A stretch of 36,326 bases of DNA from Magnetospirillum fulvum MGU-K5 (GTDB taxonomy: Bacteria; Pseudomonadota; Alphaproteobacteria; Rhodospirillales; Magnetospirillaceae). Positions within the stretch are counted from its first letter, which is position 1, and each line of letters starts with the position of its first letter. The position numbers and the translations under genes are program-made. The notes under the pieces are model-generated. The model searched no databases, had not been told where the DNA came from, and saw only the letters and a program-made list of their open reading frames with translations. The stretch lies in assembly GCF_000442515.1 (NCBI RefSeq), contig NZ_AQPH01000032.1:1-36326 (forward strand), written 5' to 3'. Shown in pieces: positions 16,317 through 23,458 of this stretch.

Positions 16317-16502
16317 TTACTCGATGCCGTCGCGGAGAATTTTGAAGCAGAAAAACACATCGCCCACGACGGCGACGAGATGAACAAAGGCCCAGATCCA
16401 TTCACCCTCGGCCACCGAAACAAGCAACTCAGCGGACGCGCCGGGAAGCTGGGCAAGGAGAACGAAGCAGAGGAGAGGCCTGAATATCCAGCCTGGAGAC
16501 AT
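16317..16502 (-). CDS. Small hypothetical membrane/secreted protein
   Basis: A 61-residue ORF, not recognised. It has a possible signal peptide or membrane helix (about 6-24, ending GASA), a short linker ELLVSVAEGEW, and a second hydrophobic helix (about 36-52, IWAFVHLVAVVGDVFFCF), ending KILRDGIE. ATG 16502 is preceded at good spacing by AAAGGA, and a TATGAT hexamer lies about 45 bp upstream. It lies upstream of, and on the same strand as, the heme-receptor operon, but that operon has its own promoter in between. Whether it is expressed or linked to the uptake system is unknown; it could also be a chance ORF. Confidence 0.4.
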   Translation of the reverse strand: MSPGWIFRPLLCFVLLAQLPGASAELLVSVAEGEWIWAFVHLVAVVGDVFFCFKILRDGIE

Positions 16503-16635
16503 CCGATAAATCCTTTATTCTCGCTTGAAATATCATACCCGCCCTGGCGGCCGAAAGGGAGGCGCCCCACCGCCGCCCTGTGTTGAGGTCCTATAGATGG
16601 CGGTACCAGAAGCGGGCGTCAATCAAACAGCAAAA

Positions 16636-16674
16636 AGACGACCGGCCCGCCAGACAAGTGTCGGGCGGGCCGGG
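16636..16674 (-). terminator. Rho-independent terminator after azoR
   Basis: Read on the minus strand, a stem built from CGGCCCGCC / GGCGGGCCG plus an inner GACA/TGTC pair is followed a few bases later by CTTTTTG (A-run at 16633-16637 on +). It ends the pirin-azoR transcript. Confidence 0.7.
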
Positions 16675-16719
16675 TGAATCGTCAGCAAGGACAGCGCCTC
16701 ACCCCATAAATCGGGCAGA

Positions 16720-17337
16720 TCAGCCTGGGATCAATTGGCGGATCTCGTGTTCGGCCGCCTCCAGCGCCTTGGCGCGGGCTTCCGGACCCATCGCGACGCC
16801 TTCGGCACGGATGACGGCAATGTCGGTGATGCCCAAGAAACCGAGAATGGCGCGCAGATAGGCTTCCTGGTGATCGAGCGCGGTTTCATAGGGCGTTCCG
16901 GCATACAGACCGCCCCGGGCCGAAGCGATGATCACCTTGCGCCCGCCCGCCAGACCGATCGGCCCGGTTTCGGTATAGCGGAAGGTCCGCCCCGCCTGGG
17001 ACACGCGATCGATCCACGCCTTCAACTGGGTGGGGAGCGAGAAATTGTACATCGGCGCGCCGATCACGACGACATCGGCGGCCAGGAACTGATCGACCAG
17101 ATGGTCGGTGCGAGCCAGTTCCTCGCGCTGCGCCGCGTTCAGCGTGTCGAGGTTGCGGAACTTCACCACCTGGATCAGTTCGCCGGTCAGGTGGGGCGGC
17201 GGGGTCTCGACCAGATCGAGGTGAGTGACCTCAAGGCCTGGATGGGCCTCGGTCAGGGCCGTAACGATCGATTTCGTCAGCAGACGCGAGACCGAGGCAT
17301 CGGCCAGAGGGCTGGAATCGATATGCAGTACCTTCAT
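16720..17337 (-). CDS. azoR: FMN-dependent NADH-azoreductase
   Basis: A 205-residue flavodoxin-like quinone/azo reductase (AzoR/AcpD family), which uses NADH and FMN for two-electron reduction of quinones and azo compounds in the cytosol. The N-terminal FMN phosphate loop IDSSPLADASVSRLLT (6-21), the PMYNFSLPTQLKAWIDR segment (about 94-110) and SARGGLY (about 139-145) are family hallmarks. ATG 17337 is chosen because homology starts at MKVLHIDSS; the frame continues upstream into the pirin gene. It lies 31 bp after pirin and has a terminator at 16636-16674, so a pirin-azoR operon facing a LysR regulator is likely. Confidence 0.93.
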   Translation of the reverse strand: MKVLHIDSSPLADASVSRLLTKSIVTALTEAHPGLEVTHLDLVETPPPHLTGELIQVVKFRNLDTLNAAQREELARTDHLVDQFLAADVVVIGAPMYNFSLPTQLKAWIDRVSQAGRTFRYTETGPIGLAGGRKVIIASARGGLYAGTPYETALDHQEAYLRAILGFLGITDIAVIRAEGVAMGPEARAKALEAAEHEIRQLIPG

Positions 17338-17368
17338 CGGGAACGTCCTATCGTTTTGAATGGGGGGA

Positions 17369-18070
17369 TTAATCAAGGTCGAACAGCAGAAATTCGGCCC
17401 GCTCTGGGGCGGTGATCCGGATCGTCTCTTCGTTTTCGATCGCGGCACCATCGCCGGATGCCAGCGCGACGCCGTTGACCGAGAGCTGTCCATCGACGAC
17501 CTGAATCCAGACACCCCGCCCGGCAGTGAGCGGATGGGAAAGCGCGGTCCCGCCCTCCAGCAGCGCGGCATAGACCCGGACATCGCGATGAGTGGTCAGG
17601 GCGGCCCCCGACCCTTCGGGACCGGCGATCAGGGCCAGGACATTATGCTTATCCGCGTCGGACACGGCTTCCTGGTGGTATGAGGGCGGCAATCCCGGAC
17701 GCGGCGGCTCGATCCAGATCTGAAGCAGGCGAACATCCTCGCTGACCGATGCGTTGACCTCACTGTGGCGAATGCCGGTTCCGGCGTTCATGTACTGAAC
17801 ATCGCCCCGGCGCAGCACACCCGTCGATCCGGTGGTGTCTTCGTGGGTCAGTTCCCCGGCGACGACATAGCTGACGATCTCCATATCACGGTGACCGTGC
17901 ATCCCGAACCCGGTTCCGGGGCGGACGATATCGTCATTAATCACCCGCAGCGCCCGGAACCCCATGTGGGCGGGATCGAAATAATCGGCGAAGGAAAAGG
18001 TGTGATGGCTGTCCAGCCAACCGTGGTTGGCGTGGCCGCGCGCATCGGCGGGGCGCAGAACAAGGCTCAT
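17369..18070 (-). CDS. Pirin family protein
   Basis: A 233-residue bicupin of the pirin/YhaK family; some members are quercetin 2,3-dioxygenases or redox sensors. The four metal ligands are present: H58 and H60 in GMHGHRDMEIVSY, and H102 and E104 in GTGIRHSEVN. The N-terminal segment SHHTFSFADYFDP (21-33) is typical. ATG 18070 follows GGAGAAGAG. It is the first gene of a pirin-azoR pair and is divergently arranged from a LysR regulator 108 bp away, a pattern typical of electrophile- or quinone-responsive systems. The actual substrate is not known. Confidence 0.93.
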   Translation of the reverse strand: MSLVLRPADARGHANHGWLDSHHTFSFADYFDPAHMGFRALRVINDDIVRPGTGFGMHGHRDMEIVSYVVAGELTHEDTTGSTGVLRRGDVQYMNAGTGIRHSEVNASVSEDVRLLQIWIEPPRPGLPPSYHQEAVSDADKHNVLALIAGPEGSGAALTTHRDVRVYAALLEGGTALSHPLTAGRGVWIQVVDGQLSVNGVALASGDGAAIENEETIRITAPERAEFLLFDLD

Positions 18071-18178
18071 ATCTCTTCTCCGAAACCGGCGAAATACCGT
18101 TAAGGCAGCTTGCGCCGGATCGCAGAGAGAGACAATCTACCAACTCAGAGACTAACTGTTGCGGATAGAGCAACAATC

Positions 18179-19075
18179 ATGGATCGTCTGGCCGCGATGA
18201 CCGCGTTTGCCCGTGTCGCCGAAACGGGATCGTTTTCGGAAGCGGCCCGACGGTTGCGCAGTTCGAAATCGGTGGTCAGCCGCCAGATCGCTGCTCTGGA
18301 AAGCGAGTTGGGGGTGCGCCTGCTCCATCGCAGCACCCGGGCCCTGACCCTGACCGAAGCGGGACGCAGTTATTTCGACCAGCTTGTCCGCATCCTGGCC
18401 GACATCGATGAAGCCAACCTGTCGGTCAGCCATCTTCAGGCTGCCCCGCGCGGCCGATTGCGGGTCAATGCGCCAATGAGCTTTGGCATCCGCCACCTTG
18501 CCCCGGCGATCCCGGATTTCCTGGCCCGCTGCCCCGAGGTCGAAATCGACTTGACCCTGAATGACCGCTTCGTCGATCTGGTCGATGAAGGGTTCGACAT
18601 GGCGGTGCGGATCGGCCAGTTGATCGAGTCCAGCCTGGTGGCGCGCCGACTGGCCCCGCTGCGCCGGGTCGTCTGTGCCAGCCCGGCCTATCTGGCGGCA
18701 CGGGGCATCCCAACCACGCCGGACGACGTCGCCGGGCACGAATGCCTGTGCTACAGCAACATGTCGGCTGGGAATGAGTGGAAATTCGTCGATCGCGACG
18801 GCCGCCCCTGGCCGGTCGAGATCAAGGGCCGCCTGCGGATCAATAACGGTGACGCGATCCGAGTCGCGGCCTTGAACGGGCTGGGGCTGGCCTGCCTGCC
18901 GACTTTTATCGTCGGCGAGGATCTGCGGGCGGGGAGTCTGGTCCCGGTGCTGACAGAGGTGACGCACCAGGACGGGGCGGTGTTCGCCGTCTATCCCCAC
19001 GCCCGCCTGCTATCGCCCAAGGTGCGGGTCTTTATCGATTTCCTGGCCGAACGCTTTGGGCCAAATCCGCCCTAA
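18179..19075 (+). CDS. LysR family transcriptional regulator
   Basis: A 298-residue LysR-type regulator. The N-terminal winged helix-turn-helix is visible as MDRLAAMTAFARVAETGSFS, then AARRLRSSKSVVSRQIAALE and LGVRLLHRSTRALTLTEAG. The effector domain follows from about residue 90, with the characteristic RGRLRVNAPMSFG and DMAVRIG motifs of the AaeR/YafC-like group. ATG 18179 is selected because the family starts at MDRLAAM; a 23-codon upstream extension looks non-coding. It is divergent from pirin-azoR, which it most likely controls from the 108-bp shared region, responding to an aromatic or electrophilic compound (inference). Confidence 0.92.
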   Translation: MDRLAAMTAFARVAETGSFSEAARRLRSSKSVVSRQIAALESELGVRLLHRSTRALTLTEAGRSYFDQLVRILADIDEANLSVSHLQAAPRGRLRVNAPMSFGIRHLAPAIPDFLARCPEVEIDLTLNDRFVDLVDEGFDMAVRIGQLIESSLVARRLAPLRRVVCASPAYLAARGIPTTPDDVAGHECLCYSNMSAGNEWKFVDRDGRPWPVEIKGRLRINNGDAIRVAALNGLGLACLPTFIVGEDLRAGSLVPVLTEVTHQDGAVFAVYPHARLLSPKVRVFIDFLAERFGPNPP

Positions 19076-19084
19076 GCGCCGCAC

Positions 19085-19327
19085 TCAGCGGGCGATGGTC
19101 GATTGGCTGGCGGCAGGCAGCCAGTAATCGCGGTCCCGCAGAGTCAAAGTCGAGATCGTCTGTTCGCTGCTGCGATTATCGCATGAGGCCAGCCGGGCAT
19201 GCGGGATACCGTCGACGGTGATGCGGATCGCGACCACCTTCCACATCCGCCCGCGCGGATTGATAGATTTGACGAAGCGGTCGCCTTCGCTGACACCGCA
19301 CGTTTCGACACTGTACATCTGGCACAT
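19085..19327 (-). CDS. Small conserved-looking hypothetical protein
   Basis: An 80-residue protein, convergent with the LysR gene with 9 bp between their stop codons. No named domain is recognised. The sequence looks protein-like: an N-terminal SVETCGVSEGDRFVKSINPRG, a beta-rich centre MWKVVAIRITVDGIPHARLAS, and an ending STLTLRDRDYWLPAAS. It resembles short uncharacterised alphaproteobacterial proteins of this pattern. ATG 19327 has only a weak GGGG ribosome site, and a second Met lies three codons in. No signal peptide or membrane segment is visible. Confidence 0.6.
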   Translation of the reverse strand: MCQMYSVETCGVSEGDRFVKSINPRGRMWKVVAIRITVDGIPHARLASCDNRSSEQTISTLTLRDRDYWLPAASQSTIAR

Positions 19328-19450
19328 CCCCGATGGGCGACCGTTTCCGCCGAGAGACCGGCGAAGCAGCTCTGTTAGCCCGGAATGGGAAGACCCTCCG
19401 GACTCTAGGGCCGAGCCGGAGGACGAACCCGATTATCGCAAGAGGTTGGC

Positions 19451-19510
19451 GAAAAGGGAAGAAAATGCGACACGTTCTAAACGCCTATGCCTTTCTAAGG
19501 CGCGTGTCGC
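19451..19510 (-). terminator. Probable terminator of bchJ
   Basis: Read on the minus strand, a hairpin with outer 8-bp arms GCGACACG / CGTGTCGC (19503-19510 and 19467-19474) and inner CGCC/GGCG pairs is followed by the T-rich ATTTTCTTCCCTTTT. It occupies the 190-bp gap between bchJ and the small hypothetical gene. Confidence 0.6.
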
Positions 19511-19517
19511 TGCCCCC

Positions 19518-20126
19518 CTACTTCCAGCGAATCTCGAAGACGCAGGCCGGAGCACCCGCCGCCGCACAGGCGATCTCGGTGACTCGGGCAGCGGGATTGA
19601 CCAGGGTCGAGAAAATGCGCTCGAAGGTCGCGCTGTAGAAATCGCACAGCGGCCGGTCGGCGGTGGTTCCCCGCGCGGTGGGGCAATTGGCGATGGTGAT
19701 TCGCACCGGATGCCCGGCTTCATAGGAAAAGTGGCCGCTGCCCGCGAAGGTCCAGGCATGTTTGCCAATCGCCTGAAGCAGGGTCTTGGCGGCCAGACCG
19801 GCGGGCAACACCTTCAACACCCGCTGGGCCGGACGGGGAATCCGGTTGGCGAGCAGATAATCGCCGGTCCGCAGCCCGGCATCCCACGAGGCACGGGCGG
19901 CGGCGTCCAGCCCGATCCCGGCGCGCACCGCGTGATGCAGGCGGATGACCTCGGTTTCCTCGACCATCGTCGTCGGCGGATTGGTCAGATAGGCCGACAA
20001 TCCGGCATCGGCGAACAGCTCGGCGGTCCGCGCCTCGCCCTGCTGTTCCCGCAATGCCTCGGCCATCCGGATGATTGAATTCGGCCCGATCCGCGCGGGA
20101 CCGGAAGAATCGGGATGGGACGTCAT
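19518..20126 (-). CDS. bchJ: Bacteriochlorophyll 4-vinyl reductase family protein BchJ
   Basis: A 202-residue V4R-domain protein matching BchJ of purple bacteria. BchJ was named as a 4-vinyl reductase of divinyl protochlorophyllide; later work indicates that other enzymes carry the main reductase activity and that BchJ may act as a porphyrin carrier or assistant to Mg-chelatase-stage intermediates. The N-terminal GPARIGPNSIIRMAEALRE (9-27), the FADAGLSAYLTNPPTTMV segment and the C-terminal V4R Cys/His region (HFSYEAGHPVRITIANCPTA, CDFYSATFERIF, ACAAAGAPACVFEI) are visible. ATG 20126 is behind AAGGAG. It is divergent from bchIDO across a region with a shared 24-bp repeat, and has a candidate promoter at 20181-20208. 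Confidence 0.9.
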   Translation of the reverse strand: MTSHPDSSGPARIGPNSIIRMAEALREQQGEARTAELFADAGLSAYLTNPPTTMVEETEVIRLHHAVRAGIGLDAAARASWDAGLRTGDYLLANRIPRPAQRVLKVLPAGLAAKTLLQAIGKHAWTFAGSGHFSYEAGHPVRITIANCPTARGTTADRPLCDFYSATFERIFSTLVNPAARVTEIACAAAGAPACVFEIRWK

Positions 20127-20180
20127 GGCCTGCGGCTCCTTGGATCGGGTGGCATGGGCGGTTCGAACGATCGGAGCAGA

Positions 20181-20208
20181 ACCATAACCGACCGAGAAGA
20201 CGTGTCAA
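20181..20208 (-). promoter_or_regulatory. Candidate promoter of bchJ
   Basis: On the minus strand, consensus TTGACA (20203-20208) is followed after 16 bp by TATGGT (20181-20186), about 55 bp before the bchJ ATG. The -35 lies inside the first copy of the 24-bp repeat. Confidence 0.5.
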
Positions 20209-20364
20209 AGAGGTCAGAAAACAAAGGTGATATCTTCGGAGCGCAGCGACTGGCGCGCTGAGCGCCCGCGAGCCCATGCGAGCGAGAGCCAAGCGAGGGG
20301 ACCGAGCGCCCGGCGATTGAGGGACATACAACGAGCCAATCGACCGAGAAGACGTGTCAAAGAG
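20189..20364. repeat. Perfect 24-bp direct repeat flanking the bch control region
   Basis: Identical 24-bp sequences occupy 20189-20212 and 20341-20364, in the same orientation and offset by 152 bp. The core is GAGAAGACGTGTCAAAGAG. Copy 1 overlaps the bchJ -35; copy 2 ends 12 bp before the candidate bchI -35. They may be operator sites for a common regulator, or relics of a duplication or insertion. Confidence 0.75.
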
Positions 20365-20376
20365 TCCAGGAACCAA

Positions 20377-20406
20377 TTGCGGCGGCTGGTCCTTATGAAA
20401 TATCAT
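20377..20406 (+). promoter_or_regulatory. Candidate promoter of bchIDO
   Basis: TTGCGG (20377-20382) and TATCAT (20401-20406) are spaced by 18 bp, giving a leader of about 160 nt before bchI. The second copy of the 24-bp repeat ends 12 bp upstream of the -35, a position suited to an activator. Confidence 0.4.
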
Positions 20407-20574
20407 CCGCGCCTCGCACTTCGGGGGGAGCAGGCGGATTTTTCACCTAGACCTTCTTCGACGAAACGGCCGTCCCGTGGCTGACGCCCGGGATCATGCC
20501 CGTCCCTGCTGGACGGGACGGGGGGGAGACCCGATCGGCGCCGTTGCGCGACACATCATCCAGTTCGGAGCGGT

Positions 20575-21615
20575 ATGACCATGCGCGTTGTTTTTCCTTT
20601 TTCGGCGATCGTCGGTCAGGACGAGATGAAGCAGGCCCTGTTGGTCGCGGCGGTTTCGCCGACCATCGGCGGCGTCCTGGTTCTGGGGGATCGCGGCACC
20701 GGCAAGTCCACCGCCGTGCGCGCCCTGGCGACTCTGTTGCCGAAGATGGCAGTGGTGACGGGCTGTCGGTATAGCAGCGACCCTGCCACGGACGAAAAGA
20801 AGTGCGTCGATGGCTGCAACGGCCACCACGGCGTCAATGGGCAAAAGCCCGAAGTCTCTTATGTTCCGGTTCCGGTGGTCGATCTGCCGCTGGGCGCGAC
20901 CGAAGACCGCGTCGTCGGTGCGCTCGATCTCGAACGCGCCCTGACCCAGGGCGTCAAGGCGTTCGAACCCGGCCTGCTCGCCCGCGCCAATCGCGGCTTC
21001 CTTTATATCGACGAAGTGAACCTGCTTGAGGATCACCTGATCGACGTTCTGCTCGACGTCGCCGCTTCGGGCGAAAACGTCGTCGAACGCGAAGGCATCT
21101 CGATCCGCCACCCCGCCCGCTTCGTTCTGGTCGGTTCGGGCAACCCGGAAGAAGGCGAGTTGCGCCCGCAGCTGCTCGACCGGTTCGGCCTGTCGGTCGA
21201 AATCCGCACCCCCACCGATCTGGCCGCCCGGATCGAAGTGGTCCGTCGCCGCGACGCCTTCGACCGCGACCCCGAGGCGTTCGTCGCCCAGTGGGCCGAG
21301 GAAGACGCCAAGATCGGCGCGCTGATCGTCGCCGCCCGCGACCGTCTGCCCAACATCACCGTGTCGGATGCGGTGCTGGAACAGGCGTCAAAGCTGTGCA
21401 TGATCCTCGGCACCGACGGTCTGCGCGGCGAACTGACCCTGCTGCGCACCGCCCGCGCCGTCGCCGCCCTGGACGGTTCCGATGAAGTGCTGTCGGATCA
21501 CCTGCGCCGGGTCGCGCCGTCGTCGCTGCGTCACCGTCTGCGCCGCAACGTCCTGGACGATGCCGGTTCGACCGTCCGCATCGAGCGCGCGATGGAAGAG
21601 GTGTTCGGCAAATGA
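20575..21615 (+). CDS. bchI: Magnesium chelatase ATPase subunit I
   Basis: BchI is the AAA+ ATPase that, with BchD and BchH, inserts Mg2+ into protoporphyrin IX, the entry step to bacteriochlorophyll. The 346-residue protein has VFPFSAIVGQDEMKQAL (6-22), Walker A GDRGTGKST (38-46), the VVDLPLGATEDRVVGALD insert, Walker B LYIDEVNLLEDH (143-154), SGNPEEGELRPQLLDRFGL with the Arg finger region, and sensor 2 in SDGLRGELTLLRTARA. Three cysteines (C64, C77, C81) sit in the insert after Walker A. ATG 20575 lies close behind GGAG; ATG 20581 is an alternative. The stop overlaps the bchD start by 4 bp. Confidence 0.97.
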   Translation: MTMRVVFPFSAIVGQDEMKQALLVAAVSPTIGGVLVLGDRGTGKSTAVRALATLLPKMAVVTGCRYSSDPATDEKKCVDGCNGHHGVNGQKPEVSYVPVPVVDLPLGATEDRVVGALDLERALTQGVKAFEPGLLARANRGFLYIDEVNLLEDHLIDVLLDVAASGENVVEREGISIRHPARFVLVGSGNPEEGELRPQLLDRFGLSVEIRTPTDLAARIEVVRRRDAFDRDPEAFVAQWAEEDAKIGALIVAARDRLPNITVSDAVLEQASKLCMILGTDGLRGELTLLRTARAVAALDGSDEVLSDHLRRVAPSSLRHRLRRNVLDDAGSTVRIERAMEEVFGK

Positions 21616-23456
21616 GTGAGCCCGACGCGGGTCCCGGGGCGTCTTCGCCCTGGGCCTCGGCGGCGCTGGCCGCCGCCCTGCTTGCGGTCGATCCGGTCGG
21701 GATCCGCGGCGCTTCCGTGCGGTCGCTGGCCGGACCGGCCCGCGATCGCTGGCTTGGCCTGCTGAGGGATTATCTGCCCGAGGATGCGCCGATGCGGCGC
21801 ATCCCGACCCACATCACCGACAGCCGCCTGCTGGGCGGCCTCGATCTCGCTTCGACGCTGCGGATGGGCAAGCCGATTGCCGAACGCGGCGTGCTGGTCG
21901 AAGCCGATGGCGGCATCGTCGTCCTGGCGATGGCGGAACGGCTGTCGGCCGGAACCGCGGGCCGGATCGGCGGCGTGCTCGATCGCGGCGAGGTCCAGTT
22001 GGAGCGTGACGGCCTCGGCCTGCGCTCGACCGCCCGGATCGGCGTTGTCGCCCTCGACGAAGGCTTGGCCGACGACGAACGGCCGCCGACGGTGCTGACC
22101 GAACGGCTGGCGTTTCTGCTCAATCTCGACAACGTCGTCGAAAGCGATCTGTCCGCCTCGGTGATCCCGCCGTCCCAGGTTGCGGAAGCCCGCGCCCGGC
22201 TGGATTCGGTCACCTTCCCCGACGATATCATGGTGGCGCTGTGTTCGGCCTCGGTCGCGCTCGGCATCGCCTCGGTGCGTGCCTCGCTGCTGGCGGTCAA
22301 GGTCGCCCGCGCCGCCGCCGCCCTGGCCGGGCACGAGGCGGTGACCCAGGAAGACGCCGCCACCGCCGCGTCCCTGGTGTTCGGGCCGCGCGCCACTGTC
22401 ATTCCGAGCGGAGAGCCGCAGGAAGACGAGCCGCCGCCCGACGAACCGCCGCCGCCGGAAGAGCCGTCGGACCCCGACCAGCCGGAGGAACCGCAGGACG
22501 AGGACGACAGCGACACCCTCGACCCGCAGGAACTCGAAGACATGATGATCGCCGTCGCGCAGGCGGCGATTCCCGACAAACTGCTGGCGCAATTGCGCGA
22601 GGGCAAGGACGTGCGGTCGCGCGCCCAATCCTCGGGCGGTAGCCGCGCGGCCGGGGCCGCGAAGAAAAAGGGTCGGCGCGGCCGTCCCTCGGCGGTGCGG
22701 GCGGGCGAGCCCACCCCCAACACCCGGCTCAATCTGATCGAGACCCTGCGCGCCGCCGCCCCCTGGCAACCGCTCCGCCGCCAGGAAGCGGCCAAGGAAG
22801 GCCGCACCGCGACCCTGGTCGAAGTCCGGCGCAGTGATTTCCGCTGCACCCACTTCAAGCAGCGGTCCGAAACCACCACCATCTTCATCGTCGATGCCTC
22901 GGGATCGTCGGCGTTGCAGCGTCTGGCCGAAGCCAAGGGAGCGGTCGAACTGCTGCTCGCCGATTGCTATGTCCGCCGCGACAACGTTGCCCTGATCGCC
23001 TTCCGGGGCAAGGCCGCCGAGGTTCTGCTGCCGCCGACCCGCTCGCTGGTCCGGGCCAAGCGCTCGCTGGCCGGGCTGCCCGGCGGCGGCGGCACCCCGC
23101 TTGCCTCGGCGATCGACACCGCCTGGATGGTAGCCACCGGCTGTCGCGACAAGGGGCAGACCCCGGTGTTGGTGTTCCTCACCGACGGTCAGGGCAACAT
23201 CGCCCGTGACGGTACGCCGGGCCGCCCGATGGCCGAAGCCGATGCGATTGCCTCGGCTCAGGCCTTGCGGGTTTCCGGCTTCTCGGCGATGCTGATCGAC
23301 ACGGCCCGGCGTCCGCAGCCGATGGCGCAGAAGCTGGCGGCGGAAATGGGAGCGAAATATCTGTTGCTCCCCTACGCCGACGCCAACGCGATGTCGAAGG
23401 CGGTCAAAGCCACGGCCGCAGAATCGGCCGCCGCCGAAGGAAGGATGAGGGGATAA
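21612..23456 (+). CDS. bchD: Magnesium chelatase subunit D
   Basis: BchD is the second AAA+ subunit of Mg-chelatase and forms the platform with the BchI ring. The 614-residue protein has an N-terminal AAA-like domain without a functional Walker A (about 1-260), an acidic Pro-rich linker (about 266-310, many EPP/PEE repeats), and a C-terminal von Willebrand A/integrin I domain. The MIDAS motif is DASGSS (D428-S433), followed by AKGAVELLLADCYVRRD and the second metal-site loop GGGGTPLASAID. It starts at ATG 21612, overlapping the bchI stop, and is followed 2 bp later by bchO. The length and domain order are normal for the family. Confidence 0.97.
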   Translation: MSEPDAGPGASSPWASAALAAALLAVDPVGIRGASVRSLAGPARDRWLGLLRDYLPEDAPMRRIPTHITDSRLLGGLDLASTLRMGKPIAERGVLVEADGGIVVLAMAERLSAGTAGRIGGVLDRGEVQLERDGLGLRSTARIGVVALDEGLADDERPPTVLTERLAFLLNLDNVVESDLSASVIPPSQVAEARARLDSVTFPDDIMVALCSASVALGIASVRASLLAVKVARAAAALAGHEAVTQEDAATAASLVFGPRATVIPSGEPQEDEPPPDEPPPPEEPSDPDQPEEPQDEDDSDTLDPQELEDMMIAVAQAAIPDKLLAQLREGKDVRSRAQSSGGSRAAGAAKKKGRRGRPSAVRAGEPTPNTRLNLIETLRAAAPWQPLRRQEAAKEGRTATLVEVRRSDFRCTHFKQRSETTTIFIVDASGSSALQRLAEAKGAVELLLADCYVRRDNVALIAFRGKAAEVLLPPTRSLVRAKRSLAGLPGGGGTPLASAIDTAWMVATGCRDKGQTPVLVFLTDGQGNIARDGTPGRPMAEADAIASAQALRVSGFSAMLIDTARRPQPMAQKLAAEMGAKYLLLPYADANAMSKAVKATAAESAAAEGRMRG

Positions 23457-23458
23457 TC

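Larger units (their letters stand above)
20127..20574. other. Divergent bchJ-bchI control region
   Basis: A 448-bp region with no supported gene. It holds the bchJ candidate promoter (minus, 20181-20208), a bchI candidate promoter (plus, 20377-20406), and a perfect 24-bp direct repeat (20189-20212 and 20341-20364) placed at the -35 of bchJ and just upstream of the bchI -35. Between the repeats is a GAGCG/CGAG-rich block with short hairpins (20238-20325). No TGT-N12-ACA PpsR/CrtJ box was found by eye. Confidence 0.55.

Noticed and set aside
20127-20574. PpsR/CrtJ binding boxes in the bchJ-bchI region
   Set aside because: The best TGT...ACA pair (20203-20223) has a 15-bp spacer instead of 12, and the second repeat copy has no ACA partner.
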